Below, piece by piece: positions 5,234-6,081 of a stretch of DNA of 6,081 nt. Position numbers and translations under genes: made by a program. The number at the start of each line of letters is the position of its first letter. Within the stretch, counting starts at the first letter, position 1. The notes under the pieces were generated by a model. That model did no database searches. It worked only from the letters and a program-made list of their open reading frames with translations, and was not told the origin of the DNA. This DNA comes from Zetaproteobacteria bacterium (GTDB taxonomy: Bacteria; Pseudomonadota; Zetaproteobacteria; Mariprofundales; Mariprofundaceae): assembly GCA_021545665.1 (NCBI GenBank), contig JAJRTX010000057.1, positions 1-6,081 on the forward strand, in the 5' to 3' direction.

Positions 5234-6081
5234 CTACGCTGATCCCGTTTTGGCGATTTTCATCAGAATATCCTTGGACTCACCAAACAGACAAAGCGCA
5301 TCACAATGCTTCCTGAGATCGGAAAACAGTATGTAATACATAGTTACTTCAGCAGCATGGATGGATGGTCTGCTCATCTGAAAGCGCACTTCCTTTTCCC
5401 GCCCATCGGGAATCACAATGTATAGCGATGTGATTGAATCCGGGAACGAATGATGCAGATCCATTAAGCGCAATATGCCAGAATAGATAGACGTGCTTTT
5501 CTCAACTTCAAATGCCGCCACCACCCGATGACTCTTCCGTTCAAACCAGAGCACATCAATCAGGCGAATAGTTTTTTCCGCATCCTTACTCAGCGGGAGC
5601 TTTGGGAAATGCGGCATACTCATTGAGCCCAGAGATTTCCCGGCATGGCATCGGGACGGATCATTGCTGGCACAGATCACATCATATCCCAGTTCACTGC
5701 CAATCCTGAGTAAATGCGCCTGCATTTCAGAGTGAAGGCTGTCCTGTTCCTTTTCCTCCATTACCTCTTTGTGGCGCTTCTTCAGGGTTTTTTCGATCTT
5801 TTCGCGCTCAACGTCTGTCAATGCATGTTCATTACCGACAAGCATCCTGTTGATGCCAATCTCGAATAACATACCTGCATCCGCACCCAAATCAGAATAC
5901 AACAGGTTCCTCTGCTTCTGATTGACTTCGAGTATAACCGTGCGCATAGCCAGATATTCAGACCAGGAACCCAGCTTCCTTTTCTCACCGAACAAGCGGT
6001 TAAATCCGTTTACAATTGCTGTATTGAATGGTGGAAAAATCGTCGGGTGCAGAAAATAAAGAATATTCGCTACAGCAGGCC
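5234..6081 (-). CDS. PD-(D/E)XK restriction-endonuclease-like protein (5' end cut by window)
   Basis: The frame is open from the right edge (first full codon at 6079) to a TAG at 5234, giving 281 residues with the N-terminus missing. A TTG at 5995 is not the start: conserved-looking sequence continues upstream ([19 protein letters not shown], then [12 protein letters not shown]). Two parts are visible, an N-terminal helical region ending in a charged stretch [19 protein letters not shown], and a C-terminal nuclease-like fold. Numbering from the codon at 5995, the fold has a helix with Glu90 ([19 protein letters not shown]), Asp147 in LIDVLWF, and Glu163/Glu165 in [17 protein letters not shown]. 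This is a D...ExE/ExEK arrangement in which the second acid sits where ExK enzymes have lysine, as in BamHI. The same FEVE(x)STSIYSG motif is familiar from uncharacterised restriction-enzyme-like proteins. No methyltransferase is visible. Target and partner are unknown; the AlbA_2 gene follows five bases later. Confidence 0.82.
   Translation of the reverse strand, partial: PAVANILYFLHPTIFPPFNTAIVNGFNRLFGEKRKLGSWSEYLAMRTVILEVNQKQRNLLYSDLGADAGMLFEIGINRMLVGNEHALTDVEREKIEKTLKKRHKEVMEEKEQDSLHSEMQAHLLRIGSELGYDVICASNDPSRCHAGKSLGSMSMPHFPKLPLSKDAEKTIRLIDVLWFERKSHRVVAAFEVEKSTSIYSGILRLMDLHHSFPDSITSLYIVIPDGREKEVRFQMSRPSIHAAEVTMYYILFSDLRKHCDALCLFGESKDILMKIAKTGSA

Noticed and set aside
5234..5995. Complete 253-residue gene starting at TTG 5995
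   Set aside because: The frame stays open to the window edge and encodes ordered, family-like sequence upstream of the TTG, so the gene is truncated by the window instead.
1..6081. CRISPR array, tRNA, rRNA, insertion sequence or integrase
   Set aside because: No spaced direct repeats, tRNA-like cloverleaf, rRNA sequence or transposase/integrase motif was seen on either strand.

Overview
The window reads as chromosomal or accessory DNA from a proteobacterium, most likely a gammaproteobacterium. That placement is an inference from the style of the ArsR, ACR3, ArsC and OmpR-type proteins; no rRNA or other taxonomic marker is present. All supported genes lie on the minus strand, so transcription runs from the right end towards position 1.

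Right part (6081 to 4446): a gene entering from beyond the window encodes a PD-(D/E)XK nuclease-like protein (281 residues visible, N-terminus missing). Five bases later comes a GTG-started gene for a two-helix membrane protein with a cytoplasmic Schlafen-type AlbA_2 domain. The pair looks like a two-gene unit, and it is the least characterised part of the window. A role in defence is a guess from the domain types.

Middle (4445 to 3908): a leader with two inverted repeats precedes a small Met-rich, single-helix SHOCT-domain protein. Its stop overlaps the start of what looks like a frameshifted small membrane-protein gene, followed by A+T-rich spacer (56 G/C in 180 bases over 3901-4080).

Left part (3907 to 1): an arsenic-resistance locus in the order arsR, acr3, arsC, response regulator, histidine kinase. 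ArsR is the arsenite-sensing repressor. In the arsR-acr3 gap there is a near-consensus sigma70 promoter whose 16-base spacer is almost filled by a perfect 8+8 palindrome, a convincing ArsR operator. ArsC (thioredoxin-coupled type) reduces arsenate to arsenite and the ACR3 permease exports arsenite. The OmpR-family regulator begins 15 bases after arsC and overlaps the kinase gene by ATGA. The two-component pair is therefore probably co-transcribed with the detoxification genes, which adds a membrane signal input to the ArsR circuit. The kinase gene is cut by the left edge shortly before its expected end.
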